64,000 nt of DNA from Eleginops maclovinus (taxonomy: Eukaryota > Chordata > Actinopteri > Perciformes > Eleginopidae). The notes under the pieces are model-generated. The model was not told where the DNA came from, did no database searches, and saw only the letters and a program-made list of their open reading frames with translations. Positions 1 to 10,279 of this stretch are shown in pieces (position 1 is the first letter of the stretch; each line of letters begins with the position of its first letter). The translations under genes were made by a program, and so were the position numbers. The DNA is taken from the NCBI RefSeq assembly GCF_036324505.1, contig NC_086355.1, forward strand, positions 18,776,518 to 18,840,517, in the 5' to 3' direction.

Positions 1-1067
1 CATAAACATTATTCACACCTTTATTTTCAGGTGTTGTGGATATAAGTCTTGAACTTTTTCTTAGGTTGGTTTTCAATAAGTGCGCAGTTAAGGACACATA
101 ATGTAATTCTGATTAATAGTCTTTCATTATTCTCATATAGTTTTCTCAGCAAAAAAGGCACTCACTCATCACTCTCACCGCCTCGTTTTTGTCTTAAAAG
201 CTTTTTTAGCATAAAGGCTCTAACAACCAAGTGTACACGATACCTGCTCTGTAACAAAGGGAAGCAGAAAAAGTTAGCTAATTTAGCGGCATAAAAGCGT
301 TTATTTGTTTGGTGTTGGAGATGAAAAACTGAGACAGATCAGAGATAAAGTATTTACAACTTGCAAACCAACTCTATAATAGTCCCTACAAAAGAAGGTG
401 TCTCGGTCGGTCCACATTTTGTCAAGATGGAAGGCACACACACTCACAAGATGAAAGCAATAAACATGGAGGTGAAAACAATAATGTTGATGTTATGGAT
501 GGTAAAGAAAAGTCCATTTGTTTGTGTTTCACAGTGGACACCCTAAATTTAAATGTAACAATAATTAATCCCACATTATGCAGTGAAATACATTAGCTCT
601 GCTTTTTTGACGAAAAGCAATAGGAATTTTCCATTTGATTTTGGGGTATCGCAGCAAAAAAGATCCATGGCAAACACCAGTTTTATGATTTTCAAAGCGT
701 AAATGAAATCCCCACACATTAAAAGTTACATGACAAACTAGGCCTACATGGCGTTTCTGTGGTTATGCTAAAATAATATGTAGTATTCAGCGTAATGATG
801 TTTAAGTCATTTGTTAGCAACTGCTGTTTTTATCATACAAGCTTCAGACATTTAAGAGTGGGGGCATTTACTGACATTATTTAGTTGTAAAAAAAACGTG
901 AAAATCCCTTAAACCTGTGTTGACCCTTATTTCAAGCATTTAACCAAAAACCCATTCAAACGGTTGACTTCAGAGGGAACTCCTGTTGTATGATGCCCAT
1001 CCACTCATTTTAGGGTTTTAGGACTCCATTAATCTTTACAACTATTCTCATGACATTTTAACTGCAC
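1..1067. other. upstream flank of the transposon stack, mostly non-coding
   Basis: AT-rich sequence with no convincing exon except the exon-like relic at 35-87. Short open frames at 49-294 and 361-546 show no recognisable domain and no coding signature. This is the left flank of the 23.4 kb insertion: in the empty site, position 1075 would join directly to 24480. Confidence 0.6.
35..87 (+). pseudogene. decayed copy of the pth2r signal-peptide exon
   Basis: Aligned without gaps, 36 of 53 bases match pth2r exon 1 at 25139-25191, including shared runs TGTGGATAT and AACTTTTTCTT. In the same frame both read W-I-x-V-L-N-F-F-L-x-W and both end A-Q. The copy has TAA (43-45) where exon 1 has TTA. The donor position reads TTAAGG instead of GTGAGG, so it cannot act as a normal first exon. 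A TTATTTTCAG tract at 21-30 resembles a 3' splice site. Similarity fades outside the coding stretch. I infer an old local duplicate; chance resemblance of a short hydrophobic segment is the alternative. Confidence 0.5.
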
Positions 1068-1210
1068 CCCCCAAGCAGTGTTGCCAGTTACCTTGAAAAA
1101 GTAATCCGATTACCGATTACTCCTTTAAAAAGTAACTTAATTACTTTACTGATTACTTGATTTTAAAAGTAACTAAGTTAGATTACAAGTTACTTTATTA
1201 GTTACTTTCA

Positions 1211-1732
1211 GCAGCTGCCAACAACACCGCCCCGCCCCCCCCCTCAACATACAAATGAGTCCAACATACTGCCAGACCAAGTTCTTCAACTCTCCCCCAC
1301 TCACTGGTTTTGCACCGAAGTCCAGGGTGGTGGGGGACCTCCTGCATTAGACGTAGCTCTCTGCTTCGCACCACCTGGTGGGACTTTCTCTGTAAGTTTG
1401 ACTGTGCCGTGCTCATAGACTGTATAAATAATGGACCTAGTGTCCGTGACGTCGACCATAGGTTCGTGAAGAGCCGTAATGAAGCTCAAAGTGGGCGACT
1501 CCCACCGTCGACATTTTCTCAGTCTACCTCCCGCCCGCTCCCGGCTAATCTAAATATGGACATAGGGTTGGAGCTGAAGCAGGCGTGGCTACTGAAACAC
1601 GCCCATCTAGCGCGAGGCTACCAAGCTAGCGAAGGCCTCCAAGCTAGGCTACATGCTACCTTTTGCTACTCGCGGCGCTATCCACTAAAAGTCAACAGCA
1701 CACCCTGCGGTCTCGTTGCTCCTGGTTGCCTG
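1211..1732. repeat. interior of outer element with a partial P-like terminus
   Basis: This segment lies between the left end of the outer element and the Ginger-like element. At about 1417 it contains CATAGACTGTATAAATAATGGAC, which closely resembles the left terminus of the 13155-19636 unit (CATAGACTGTATATATAG and GGACAG). No matching right end was found, so it looks like a truncated relative. Open frames on both strands show no known domain. Confidence 0.4.
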
Positions 1733-2241
1733 TGCTCCAGTTTAACTGGATTCCGGTTTAACTGATGGTTTTTGTTTATGTTTTCCACTCATTGAGCGTC
1801 ATATGACGCTGTACGAGCCGAATCATATGTAGTTGCCAGGTTCGTAATTTTCACGTTACTTGTGTGTCTGAAGTGTGACCAGACAATATTAAAAAAAACC
1901 TCGGCGAAAAAACGTAAGCATCACCAGTTGTAAATGCGCATGTGGAGATCAACTACAGACAACACAAAACATGCTTGCCAAGAAATAGAATATATATATA
2001 TATTTATTCCAATTCCACCGACGGGATTCAAACCCGTAAATCTGAAAATGGAAGTCTCAGCCATGCCCGTTATTCATTACGCCACCGACCGACTCAGAAA
2101 AAAAACCGTGCTTAAACTATATACATCTTGTCAGTTGTTTACAAATCACCGTTTAACATGGATGCAATAAGCCCCACCCATGTTAACTGGTGATATTCAC
2201 AATATCACACAGGCAGGCGCTGCCAACAAGCCTCAAATGAA
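1733..2241 (+). repeat. left terminal inverted repeat of the Ginger-like element, outer part
   Basis: Matches the reverse complement of about 22600-23035, including the stretch with ACTTGTGTGTCTGAAGTGTG and a tRNA-like block. It is interrupted at 2242 by the Academ-like insertion and resumes at 6446. Confidence 0.7.
2011..2093 (-). repeat. tRNA-like segment in the left Ginger arm
   Basis: On the minus strand, 2037-2021 forms a perfect T-arm: a 5-bp ACGGG/CCCGT stem around a TTTGAAT loop, with a B-box-like GGTTTGAATCC. An A-box-like TGGCGTAATGAA lies about 50 bases upstream. I could not fold a complete cloverleaf, so this is a tRNA-derived or tRNA-mimic block and not a tRNA gene. Confidence 0.45.
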
Positions 2242-2830
2242 TAGACTAGACGGGATGTACCCAAAAAGTGAATGTAAGGAGCATTTATGGGTACAAGTTG
2301 GGAACCGGCCTACTTTACATATTTCAAGGGTGCTGAATCCAAAAAAACCGGTACCCGAGCGAAATTTTGAGTTTTTGACCTTCTAATTTGCATATCAAAA
2401 TGGCCGCCAAACTCCCTATCTTGCTCAGTCGTTGGACCATTTTCCCCAAGTTTTTTTGTAAGTAGGCAATCAAAGATGATGAATTAAGTGTCTAGATCTA
2501 TAGTCTGGGGTCAGAGCAAGGATATAGTGGAGGCTCAGTGCCTTTTTTATGTATATATATATGCAAAATACCAACTTTTAAGGTGAAATTAAGCATTATT
2601 TGTGTCATTTTTTAAGGCCGACATAAATATTCAGTCAATATCACTCTTAAATGTTCCCAGTGTATATATGATATGTGATGTATTCCATATTACATAATAA
2701 CTAAGAAAAACACCATTGCAAGTTGTCTGAGAATTCATTTTTTTATGCAAACAAAGCATAATGCTCTTAATTCAAACATCGAAAAACCCAAGTGAATAGG
2801 GAAAAAAAAAAACATGAAACTTCCCTTGAA
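2242..2830 (+). repeat. left terminal inverted repeat of the Academ-like element
   Basis: Imperfect inverted match to 5840-6442, for example AATTTGCATATNAAAATGGCCGCCAAA and GGTGAAATTAAGCATTATTTGTG. Small indels separate the arms. Confidence 0.75.
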
Positions 2831-3067
2831 CAGTTCTACAGATCACATCTTGTTTCTGTATATTTTCTTTCATGTTTCTAGCTGAATTGCTTTGCTTTCA
2901 TCTGTCTTCTGTAAGTTCCATAGGTCACTTGTTTTGGTAAATTGTTTTTATACCTTTCTAGTTTGCTTGTGTGCCATTTGTCTTTGGAATTTCATTTTGA
3001 TTAGTATTTCTTTCTGCAGTCCTTTTCCAAGTTCTTTGGTTACCCATTGCCTTGGTATGCTTGAGGA

Positions 3068-5809
3068 CTACAACTCCACATTTAAACAAGGACATTGGTC
3101 ATCACTCTGACATGTACACATTGCAGTGCATAACAGCCCCGATTTTCGGCATTTGCACTGGCGTGTTGTGCATTGTTTTTTACAGGCACACCTGATCATT
3201 TCCAGGCAACTTTCAGGTATTGGGTTCTGTGACATAAGAATGGGCTGTAGTCCTGAATCACCATCTTTCCATCCCATGTCCAAGGGTGAAGGAAGCTCAG
3301 GTGTGGCATAGTGAGCATTTCTCCAAACCATTGCCTGGTAGTGTACTCTCAGCAGATGGAAGTGGAGCGCATCGCTTGTAGGCGGCATTGCTTCTGGTTT
3401 ACCTGTCCTGGAGAAAAGTATATGCCTTGCTGCATCAACAGAGTCTGTTTTATGCACATCATATATTCTGCAGACAAAAGCCTCTGAAGATCTTTGAGTC
3501 TCCTCCGTGAGATCACCAATTCCGAGGTTGCTGAGCAATTGATGGTGCATTTTCCAGACTTTCCATGATGTACTTTTGGTGTGACTTGCAATGTATGATG
3601 TGGTATCACAACCAGTTAGTGCATGAAATGCTACAAGGCTTGGTGCTGAATCCTTTGGCAGTTTGTTAAAAACAGCATCAATTGGTATATATTGTGGCTT
3701 CCTTGTGGTACCAGACAACAGCCAGAGTTTTTTACATGCTACGTGTGGGAAATGGGAAACGAGAATCACAAGTACATCAGTGTCTCTAGATGACACGACT
3801 ACTGTGTCTGACTGGCAGTGCACTGCATGTAATACCAATCGGGTATCTGCCTCTTCGTGTGTGGCTCTCAGATGAGTCAGGTTGGTTGTTGCTTTTGATG
3901 ACCTAACCTCCGTCTCTTCGTCTCTGAACCCACCAGCAACTACTATCTCTTTATCATCCGGTGCCTGAGCACATAGTTCTTCAGAGAGTAGATTGGCAAG
4001 ATCAGCTTTGTTGTCAGGGAGGGACAGGAAATTGGTCCAGTTTTTTGGAAGAGGCACATCACGACCCTCAACAAGTCGTCTGATTGGTTGAGCTGCTTTT
4101 GTGCGTCGTGTCCTGGTAGCACCCTTGATGGTCTCTTCTCTGTATCTGTCAAACACAACGTCTATCCTTTTATAGTAACATCCTGCTTTCAACACTGCTC
4201 TGACAAATGTGTCGGCCAGATCCCCAAATGTTACTGCTTTGTCTGGCTTTCCAAGGGCAACCACAAGTGCCTGTCCATCTATGATGAGACAAGATGACAT
4301 GTCGGGAAGTTCAATAGCCTCAGGACAGACTATGTCTTCAGTTAACTTATTTACTAATACAGACTTGTTTCCAGTGCGAAGTGTCCCATTCATTTCAGCA
4401 AGGGATATGGGAACTGGCAGAAGCTCGTGTTTTAGGACAGCTGGTAAGTCAACTGGACGACCTGCCTCATAGGCCGTAACAAGGCGTTTGAGAATGTTTC
4501 GGTCAGCCTTTATGACAGTTCTGTTGTCTTTGATTTTAGGATTTTTGGCCACTTCATACAGAGATGCAAATGTTTTAGCTTTGCTCTTATGTAGGGTTGC
4601 ATGGATTGGGACCTCTGGTTTATCTTTGTCCTCAGGAACAATCATCCTTTTCTCAATGAATGAATTCACTTTTTCTTGTCCTAGGTCTTTGGCAGAAAGT
4701 AATGAGCTTTGGATAGCCTCTGTGGCAACGTCTTTCGTGGCGAGATTTTGCAATGAGCCTGAGGAGACTGAATCAAACACCTTGAACCCTTTGAAGACTA
4801 AAACCAATGCCATTTCGTCTCTGTTGTCTCTCTTTTCACGGGATTTGGTAGCTTCATTGTGGACGTAGGTTTTCTCAGGTGTGTTGCTGAACATCAAATG
4901 TGTCTCTTCTGCTACATGGGACCTCATGTTGTAGGAGAGTGTCCATCTGGAAAGGGCTGAAGGTGTCTTAGTAATGCCAATGATCCCCCCTCCTTTTTTC
5001 CCTGTTCCGTTGATCCACTCCATTGCTTGGTCTGGATCGACCTGGTTGAATCGTTGATCGGACCGCTTCACAACAAAGTTGCCTCTTTGGAACTCAGATA
5101 GTACAGGTTCTGGGAGTTGGTGCATCTCAGCAATATACACTGGCCCCCATCTTGCATAGTTCAGGTGGTCATATCGCATGAAGTACGGCAACATCCAGCA
5201 GAAGGAGTGAAGATGAAGCTCCCAGAGTCCATCACGCTGAGCTCGTGTAAACTGCAACAGTGTTGAGACCATATCCATGTAGTTCCACCAGAAGACAAAG
5301 TTGACATCTTCAGATTTACTTGCGATGAAATCTTTGAGGAGACTGTCAAACTGTTCCTGCTTCAGATATGTTATCAACTGAGGAATCATTTCAGGATTTT
5401 CATCAGCAGCCATAGCAGAGATCTCATCATGGCATTCCTTGTTTGATTCTGCAGCAAACGCGAGGAATGTTGGCAACAAAAGCTGCCATAGGGCCTGCAA
5501 GGTCAGTTTGTGAGCTCTCATACCCTTGTTGTATGCTTTCCCTGACATGACAAGCATGACAGCACCCTCCCCCAGCAATCCACTCTCCAGCCACACTTCA
5601 GCTAGACCAGACCCAGCCATGTGATCTCCGATAGTCTTTAGGAAGTTCATTGCAATATGAAGTCCACCAAGCCGAGGGATTAACTTGCCCTGATATTCCT
5701 CAACACACCACTTCAGTTCCATGAGCTTGCAGTAAAGAGCTTGGTCCACTGTTATGACTGTATGCTCCTGGCCAAAATGTGATGATATTGTGATGATATT
5801 GCCATGCAC
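3068..5809 (-). CDS. Academ-like transposon protein: XPG/PIN-like nuclease core with C-terminal CXC cysteine cluster
   Basis: A 913-codon frame without stops. An XPG/FEN-type (PIN-like) acidic core lies in residues 505-740: D511 in IIDG, D554 in VFDRY, E653/D655 in EEADTR, D676 and D678 in SRDTDV, then ALTGCDTTSY at 730-739. Residues 873-908 form a Tesmin/TSO1-like CXC cysteine cluster, a likely DNA-binding domain. The N-terminal 490 residues include SGKAYNKGMRAHK (89-101), of a type seen in related uncharacterised transposon proteins. The stated start is a GTG. The frame stays open a further 30 bases upstream to a TGA, so the true N-terminus is probably an upstream exon or is lost. The intact frame suggests recent activity. 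It lies between the inverted repeats and is expected to act as a transposase or nuclease in the nucleus. Confidence 0.65.
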   Translation of the reverse strand: MHGNIITISSHFGQEHTVITVDQALYCKLMELKWCVEEYQGKLIPRLGGLHIAMNFLKTIGDHMAGSGLAEVWLESGLLGEGAVMLVMSGKAYNKGMRAHKLTLQALWQLLLPTFLAFAAESNKECHDEISAMAADENPEMIPQLITYLKQEQFDSLLKDFIASKSEDVNFVFWWNYMDMVSTLLQFTRAQRDGLWELHLHSFCWMLPYFMRYDHLNYARWGPVYIAEMHQLPEPVLSEFQRGNFVVKRSDQRFNQVDPDQAMEWINGTGKKGGGIIGITKTPSALSRWTLSYNMRSHVAEETHLMFSNTPEKTYVHNEATKSREKRDNRDEMALVLVFKGFKVFDSVSSGSLQNLATKDVATEAIQSSLLSAKDLGQEKVNSFIEKRMIVPEDKDKPEVPIHATLHKSKAKTFASLYEVAKNPKIKDNRTVIKADRNILKRLVTAYEAGRPVDLPAVLKHELLPVPISLAEMNGTLRTGNKSVLVNKLTEDIVCPEAIELPDMSSCLIIDGQALVVALGKPDKAVTFGDLADTFVRAVLKAGCYYKRIDVVFDRYREETIKGATRTRRTKAAQPIRRLVEGRDVPLPKNWTNFLSLPDNKADLANLLSEELCAQAPDDKEIVVAGGFRDEETEVRSSKATTNLTHLRATHEEADTRLVLHAVHCQSDTVVVSSRDTDVLVILVSHFPHVACKKLWLLSGTTRKPQYIPIDAVFNKLPKDSAPSLVAFHALTGCDTTSYIASHTKSTSWKVWKMHHQLLSNLGIGDLTEETQRSSEAFVCRIYDVHKTDSVDAARHILFSRTGKPEAMPPTSDALHFHLLRVHYQAMVWRNAHYATPELPSPLDMGWKDGDSGLQPILMSQNPIPESCLEMIRCACKKQCTTRQCKCRKSGLLCTAMCTCQSDDQCPCLNVEL

Positions 5810-5839
5810 CTCATCACAACTGTATTGAGCGTATCATAC

Positions 5840-6442
5840 TACATACGTGAATATTTTTCCCTATTCACCTGGGTTTTTCCCGTCTTAGAATTTAGAGAAC
5901 AAATGCTTAATTTGCAAAAAAAAAACAAAAAAAAAACATGAAATCTCAGACAACTTGCAATGGATTTTTTTCTTTGTTATCATATAATATGGTGTACATC
6001 ATATGTCATATCAACAGGGAAAATTTCAGAGTAACTTTTATTTAATATTTATGTCGGCCTTAAAAAATGACACAAATAATGCTTAATTTCACCTTAAAAG
6101 TTGGTATTTTGCATATATATATACATAAAACAGGCACTGAGCCTCCACTATATCCTTGTTTGACCCTTGACTATCGATCTAGAAACTTAATTTCCTCATC
6201 TTGATTGCCTACTTACAAAAAAAAACTAGGAGGAAATGGTCCAATAACTGTGCAAGATGGGCAATTTGGCGGCCATTTTAATATGCAAATTAGAAGGTCA
6301 AAACCTCAAAATTTCACCCGGGTACCGGTTTTTTTGGACTCAGCACCCTTGAAATATGTAAGGTAGGCCGGTTCCCGACTTGTACCCATAAATGCTCCTT
6401 ACTTCTTATAAAAGGCCTTTTTTCTGAAATCCGTCTAGACTA
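5840..6442 (-). repeat. right terminal inverted repeat of the Academ-like element
   Basis: Inverted partner of 2242-2830. It lies immediately upstream of the minus-strand nuclease ORF, so the element's promoter and any 5' exon would sit here. Confidence 0.75.
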
Positions 6443-6445
6443 GAA

Positions 6446-6755
6446 TGCAAAAGCCATGTGTTACGGACAAAACACAAGTATGGCCATCTGAAAAGATATT
6501 GCTTTGTTTTTTAGCCTAAAAAAATGCATATAGTGACCATTACAATGCACATATCAAACGCTATGAAAAAAGCTGCTGTGAGATAGTCAGTCATGTTTTC
6601 AAAAGGTAATAATCTACTGCTCTACCGTTTATAGCATACTGTCCAGACGTTGAAACAACAACGTGAATATTTATTATTGACAATTTGCTTGTAGCTGTTC
6701 TCAATTGAGAAAAACTGCCATAATCGGCTACAAATTCATCACTGGATACATTCAA
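6446..6755 (+). repeat. left terminal inverted repeat of the Ginger-like element, inner part
   Basis: Continues the left arm after the Academ-like insertion. It matches the reverse complement of about 21765-22100, for example GCTTGTAGCTGTTCTCAA and AGCCATGTGTTACGGACAA. Adding 1733-2241 gives a left arm of about 0.82 kb. Confidence 0.7.
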
Positions 6756-7097
6756 ATAGAGGCATGGTAGACTTTATTTATTTTTTGGCCATCAAATACA
6801 TGCTGGACAGTAATAATCTTAAAGGCTGTGATACCAGCTTTTACAAAGCGTGCACTCCGTCTGGAAGAAAAGGGCAGAAAAAAGATATGCTTTAGGACAG
6901 TTCTATATGAAAAGAATTACAGTAATCAACTTCAAGTGCTCCAAACTTGCCTTACCCATTCGTCATGGGTGTCATGTTGGCCACACACCCGACATAGCTC
7001 AGACAAATCATCTGCTGATTACAGATAGCCATGTTATTGGCTGGAATAAATGGCACTTGCATGACAATAACAACTGAAAAAAAAATAGAAACCAACC
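6756..7097. other. Ginger-like element interior, no exon recognised
   Basis: Short overlapping frames on both strands without domain similarity. The segment follows the last protease exon on the minus strand, so the 3' end of the Ginger-like gene, including any stop codon and poly(A) signal, would fall here. I could not locate either. Confidence 0.4.
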
Positions 7098-7585
7098 CGT
7101 TTCCTTGATGAGCTGTTGGGCTATGTCCATTCGCAGATGGCTGATCCCCTGCTCATCAAACGGACCAGCCACCAGTTTCTGTTTTAAAATCATGTCTGCC
7201 AACTCTAACAAGAAATATGTTGAGGATACATGGAAGCTTCACAAATCCAGTAATGTGTTTCTCTGAATTGATGGAAGATGAAAGGCAAATTTGCTTACTT
7301 TCCACACAATAACGCCACATGCTGTAGCATCTTGCTGTAGTGGGTGCGTGATGCTTCCACATGACCAGCGGGAGACGTTAAGGCCACGCTGCCTCATGAA
7401 AGCCCTGTTTAGTAGAGGGCTCATAAATGACTAAACACGCAAAGTGACTAACCCCTCACCCAAAAGGACCCTTCCCACACCGTGTCCCTCACGTACCTGC
7501 TGACTTCATTGCATCTTTTCAGTGCCTCAGACTGAGCCCCAAATGGATCAACATAGAGGGAGCGTTTCTCTTGCGGATAGATGGC
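7098..7585 (-). pseudogene. Ginger-like gene: three exons with the C-terminal half of a Ulp1-type cysteine protease
   Basis: Exons read on the minus strand. Exon 7585-7497 carries AIYPQEKRSLYVDPFG with the catalytic Asp (YVDPFG). Exon 7404-7299 carries HPLQQDATACGV with the oxyanion Gln and catalytic Cys. A last piece at about 7204-7098 (ADMILKQKLVAGPFDEQG) has an acceptor that is slightly out of phase. The first two have AG and GT splice sites and matching phases (AG|G across the intron). With the His exon at 9530-9465, all four expected catalytic residues (H, D, Q, C) of a C48/Ulp1-type protease are present. The family removes SUMO or similar modifiers; this copy's substrate is unknown. A hAT transposon inserted exactly at the acceptor of the first exon. 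Confidence 0.65.
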
Positions 7586-7675
7586 CTAGACCAGTGTTTC
7601 TCAAACTTTTTCAGACCAAGGACCACTTAACCAATAAAAAAATACTCACGGACCACCTAACTCCCCCAATATCCC

Positions 7676-8110
7676 AAAACAAGATTCAAGATTCAAGAAG
7701 CTTTATTAATCCAGAGGGAAATTGAGGTGCAACAGTTCAATACAAAGAAGGAAGGAGAAATATACACTAAATATAACTAAATATAAACTAGAATAAATAC
7801 AATAGGCCTGCTTACTACTCCAACAGTATATTACAAATTACAGCCTAATAATAACAGCTTTATGTGACCTTCTCTATATCGCTCGTTCACACATTAAATC
7901 AACAATACAAATACAACTACGGATTCTGCAAGCATTTCGTTCACATGCGATTTAAACGGTAAATGCTGATAGATTTTACACATCATATGAAACATAGACT
8001 ACATTTATTACTGAGTTTATGTCCGAGCGAACAGAGAGATACGCAAAATGCACCGCATTTAGTACGACACAAACTTCTGCTGTGTATTTTCAAAAATAAA
8101 ATACAGTAAA
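7676..8110 (-). repeat. LINE 3'-tail-like sequence inside the hAT element
   Basis: Starts with AAGATTCAAGATTCAAGAAG and CTTTATTAATCCAGAGGGAA, resembling the reversed 3' tail of Rex1/L2-type fish LINEs. A related tail is seen at 58785. It replaces the 3' part of the hAT transposase gene. The classification is tentative. Confidence 0.4.
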
Positions 8111-8111
8111 A

Positions 8112-9238
8112 CTATGGTTGCAGGCCCAAGTTCAACAAGAATTTAACAATAAACACAAGGTAATTATTTACACTGTTACATTTACAAATAGCATTGTTTG
8201 ATTTGAGGCATGGTGGCATTTTTCTCACAGCCAGCTGTTCTCTGTGAATGCAACAGTGTGTTGCTGTGGCGCAAGGTGCAACTGCACGTACGCGCGCTGC
8301 CAGTCCCTTGTGTTTCCCAGTCATTGCAGTTGCACCATCTGTGCAAATACCAACACATCGTGTCCAGTCGATATTATTCTGCAGGATGAAATCGTTGACT
8401 GAGTCAAAAATGGCTTCCCCTGTGGTGTTGGTCGGCAGGGAACGACATAACAGAAATTCATCCTGCACACCGCTATCATAAATGTACCTTACAAAACACA
8501 GCAGATTTGCCTCATTCACGATATCGGTTGACTCGTCCAGTTGCAGTGTGAAAAACTGGCTTTGGCGTAAACGTGTGATCAGCTGATCTTCACATTTTCG
8601 GCCATGGCTGTTATTCGCCGCTGGACAGTATCATTGGAGAGGGGGACCCTGTTAATTTCGTCGCTTGCTTTCTCCCCAAACAATACATTAGCCATAACCT
8701 TGGCAGCTGGTTTGACTAAATTCTCACCTATCGAATGAGGTTTCCCTGTTTTTGCGATGAGAAGGGATACCCTGTATGATGCCTCTGTAGCCTTCGCATT
8801 TTCCCCCGTCGCAAAAAAATGTGAGGGCGCCTTCGTCATGTGTTTTTTAAGTTCATCACGTTTTCTCTCAAACAATGCTAAAGGTTTCCCGAAGTAGGCT
8901 AATCCTTATGTTTGCTCTCAAAATGACGCTTGAGCTTGGCGGGATTCATAGCCTCGTTAGCCAACGACTCGTAGCACAAAACAGTGTGGATTGGGATCCT
9001 CTTCATCTCCAGTCCAGAAAAATCCGAATTTTATGTAGTCGCTGTGATATTTTCTCTTCACTTTACCGCTGGACTTTCCGCGATCAAGCCGAGTTTCACA
9101 GCTTTCAGCCGGGTGGTGGTTAGACGGCGAACCGCTCTCCTGGGACTCAGTAACGCACACAAAATCACTTGTCGCTGCGGCTGAACCACTTGTAGTTGCT
9201 GGATCTCCTGCATCAGGACGATGCACCTTGACTGTCAC
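8112..9238 (-). pseudogene. broken hAT transposase, ZBED5/FAM200-like
   Basis: Read on the minus strand as three blocks: 9238-8957 (KRKYHSDYIKFGFFWTGDEE), 8875-8579 (ATEASYRVSLLIAKTGKPHS) and 8519-8112 (VGICTDGATAMTGKHKGL, then ATHCCIHREQLA). These blocks are typical of hAT-derived ZBED5/FAM200/SCAND3-type proteins, and TDGA marks the second catalytic region. The blocks lie in different frames with stops between them. The C-terminal dimerisation part is missing and LINE-like sequence takes its place. No functional protein is expected. Confidence 0.75.
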
Positions 9239-9464
9239 TTTAAGACAGTTTGAGAAATACTTTAAACTTATAATATATTAATTTCAAATGTGACATTTTA
9301 CCAAAATACTCACGGACCACTAGGGTTCGCTCACGGACCACCAATGGTCCGCGGACCACTCTTTGAGAAAGACTGGCCTAGACAATAGCAAAAGATATAT
9401 AAGGAACCATTACATCAACATGAGTTATGTGTAATCTAATCTAAATATAGCCAAGGCCCCTTAC

Positions 9465-9990
9465 TGTGAGTGTCCAGTGGTTCTCATCACAAACCGCTCC
9501 CACCATGACATCATAATCCATAGGGTCCACCTGCAATTATGCAACATAGTGCAATGACACTGACTACCTCCTTATTGTCCACAGTGTGATTTCCACACAA
9601 TAAATTACATTTATTATCACTTACCATCCTCAGGCCTTTGTATTTTCTTTGCCAAATGGCACTCATTTGGAATGAGTCTATTAAATATTCCCGTTTGCCT
9701 GATCTGTTCAAATCCCTCACCGTTGTGGTGAGATACGCATTTATGATCTGTAATGACATTTAATGTTAAATGTTCGATATGGGAAATGCCAATTTCCAAA
9801 CACCAAACTTTTGCTCACCTCACTTTCCACAAGGGTCCCAGCACCAAGGTGCTCCCGCAGGTTTCGGGAGAACAATTTATATGGGCCTATCTTGCTCCAC
9901 AAAATGTCCTCCTTTTCCCCAGTCCAAATTTTTGAACCACTGTCTTGAGAAATGTTGGCAAATGACTTGCAGTAATAGACAACATCAACA
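9465..9990 (-). pseudogene. Ginger-like gene: exons with the N-terminal half of the Ulp1-type protease (copy 1)
   Basis: On the minus strand, exon about 9990-9819 reads KLFSRNLREHLGAGTLVESE. Exon 9747-9625 (41 codons) reads IINAYLTTTVRDLN and EYLIDSFQMSAIWQ. Exon 9530-9465 (22 codons) reads VGAVCDENHWTLT and carries the catalytic His. The latter two have AG and GT borders and phase 0, and they join in frame to the exon starting at 7585 on the far side of the hAT insertion. Ulp1-type proteases typically begin with such an LxDxxINxYL-like block, so the assignment is firm. The exact start of the first exon is uncertain. Confidence 0.65.
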
Positions 9991-10279
9991 ATCGACAGAA
10001 TATGTCTTTAATGACCAGTTTCCAGAGTGTCTGCTTGTATTTCTTGTACTTGTGGAAATGTAGGGCTGGACTGAGGTGGGGATGGGGACTGAGGTGGGGA
10101 TGGGTCAGTAATTGTGGATGGGGAACCAGTTTGCCATTTGTGCAGCACTCGTGGTGTTACACCCCTTGCATAAAGACCTTACTTTATGCAAGGTCTTGCC
10201 CTTTTCTGACATTATGTCAGCACTTTTTCCATCCATCCGAGCATTGACGACTCCACCTTCCCGCCCTTTCGTTGTTCCT

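Larger units (their letters stand above)
2242..6442 (-). mobile_element. Academ-like DNA transposon, 4.2 kb, long terminal inverted repeats
   Basis: The ends read TAGACTAGACGG (left) and TAGTCTAGACGG (reverse complement of the right). The flanks are GAA at 2239-2241 and 6443-6445. The uninterrupted sequence in the other Ginger arm, around 22066-22090, confirms the insertion point next to GAATGCAAAAGCC. Imperfect inverted repeats of nearly 0.6 kb (2242-2830 and 5840-6442) flank one long minus-strand ORF. A 3-bp duplication plus an XPG/PIN-like nuclease ORF fits the Academ superfamily as I know it. The superfamily call is an inference. Confidence 0.6.
7592..9375 (-). mobile_element. hAT transposon, degenerate, with 8-bp target-site duplication
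   Basis: Termini CAGTGTTTCTCAAAC and, as the reverse complement of the right end, CAGTCTTTCTCAAAG. The flanks are an identical GCCTAGAC at 7584-7591 and 9376-9383. Both subterminal regions repeat CTCACGGACCAC motifs. An 8-bp duplication and CAG termini are hAT hallmarks. The element carries a broken transposase gene and a LINE-like tail. Confidence 0.85.

Noticed and set aside
2011..2093. A functional tRNA gene
   Set aside because: Only the T-arm and box-like motifs are present; no acceptor stem or anticodon arm could be paired.
4209..4868. Plus-strand open frames opposite the 913-codon ORF
   Set aside because: Shadow frames of the minus-strand nuclease gene, without domains.
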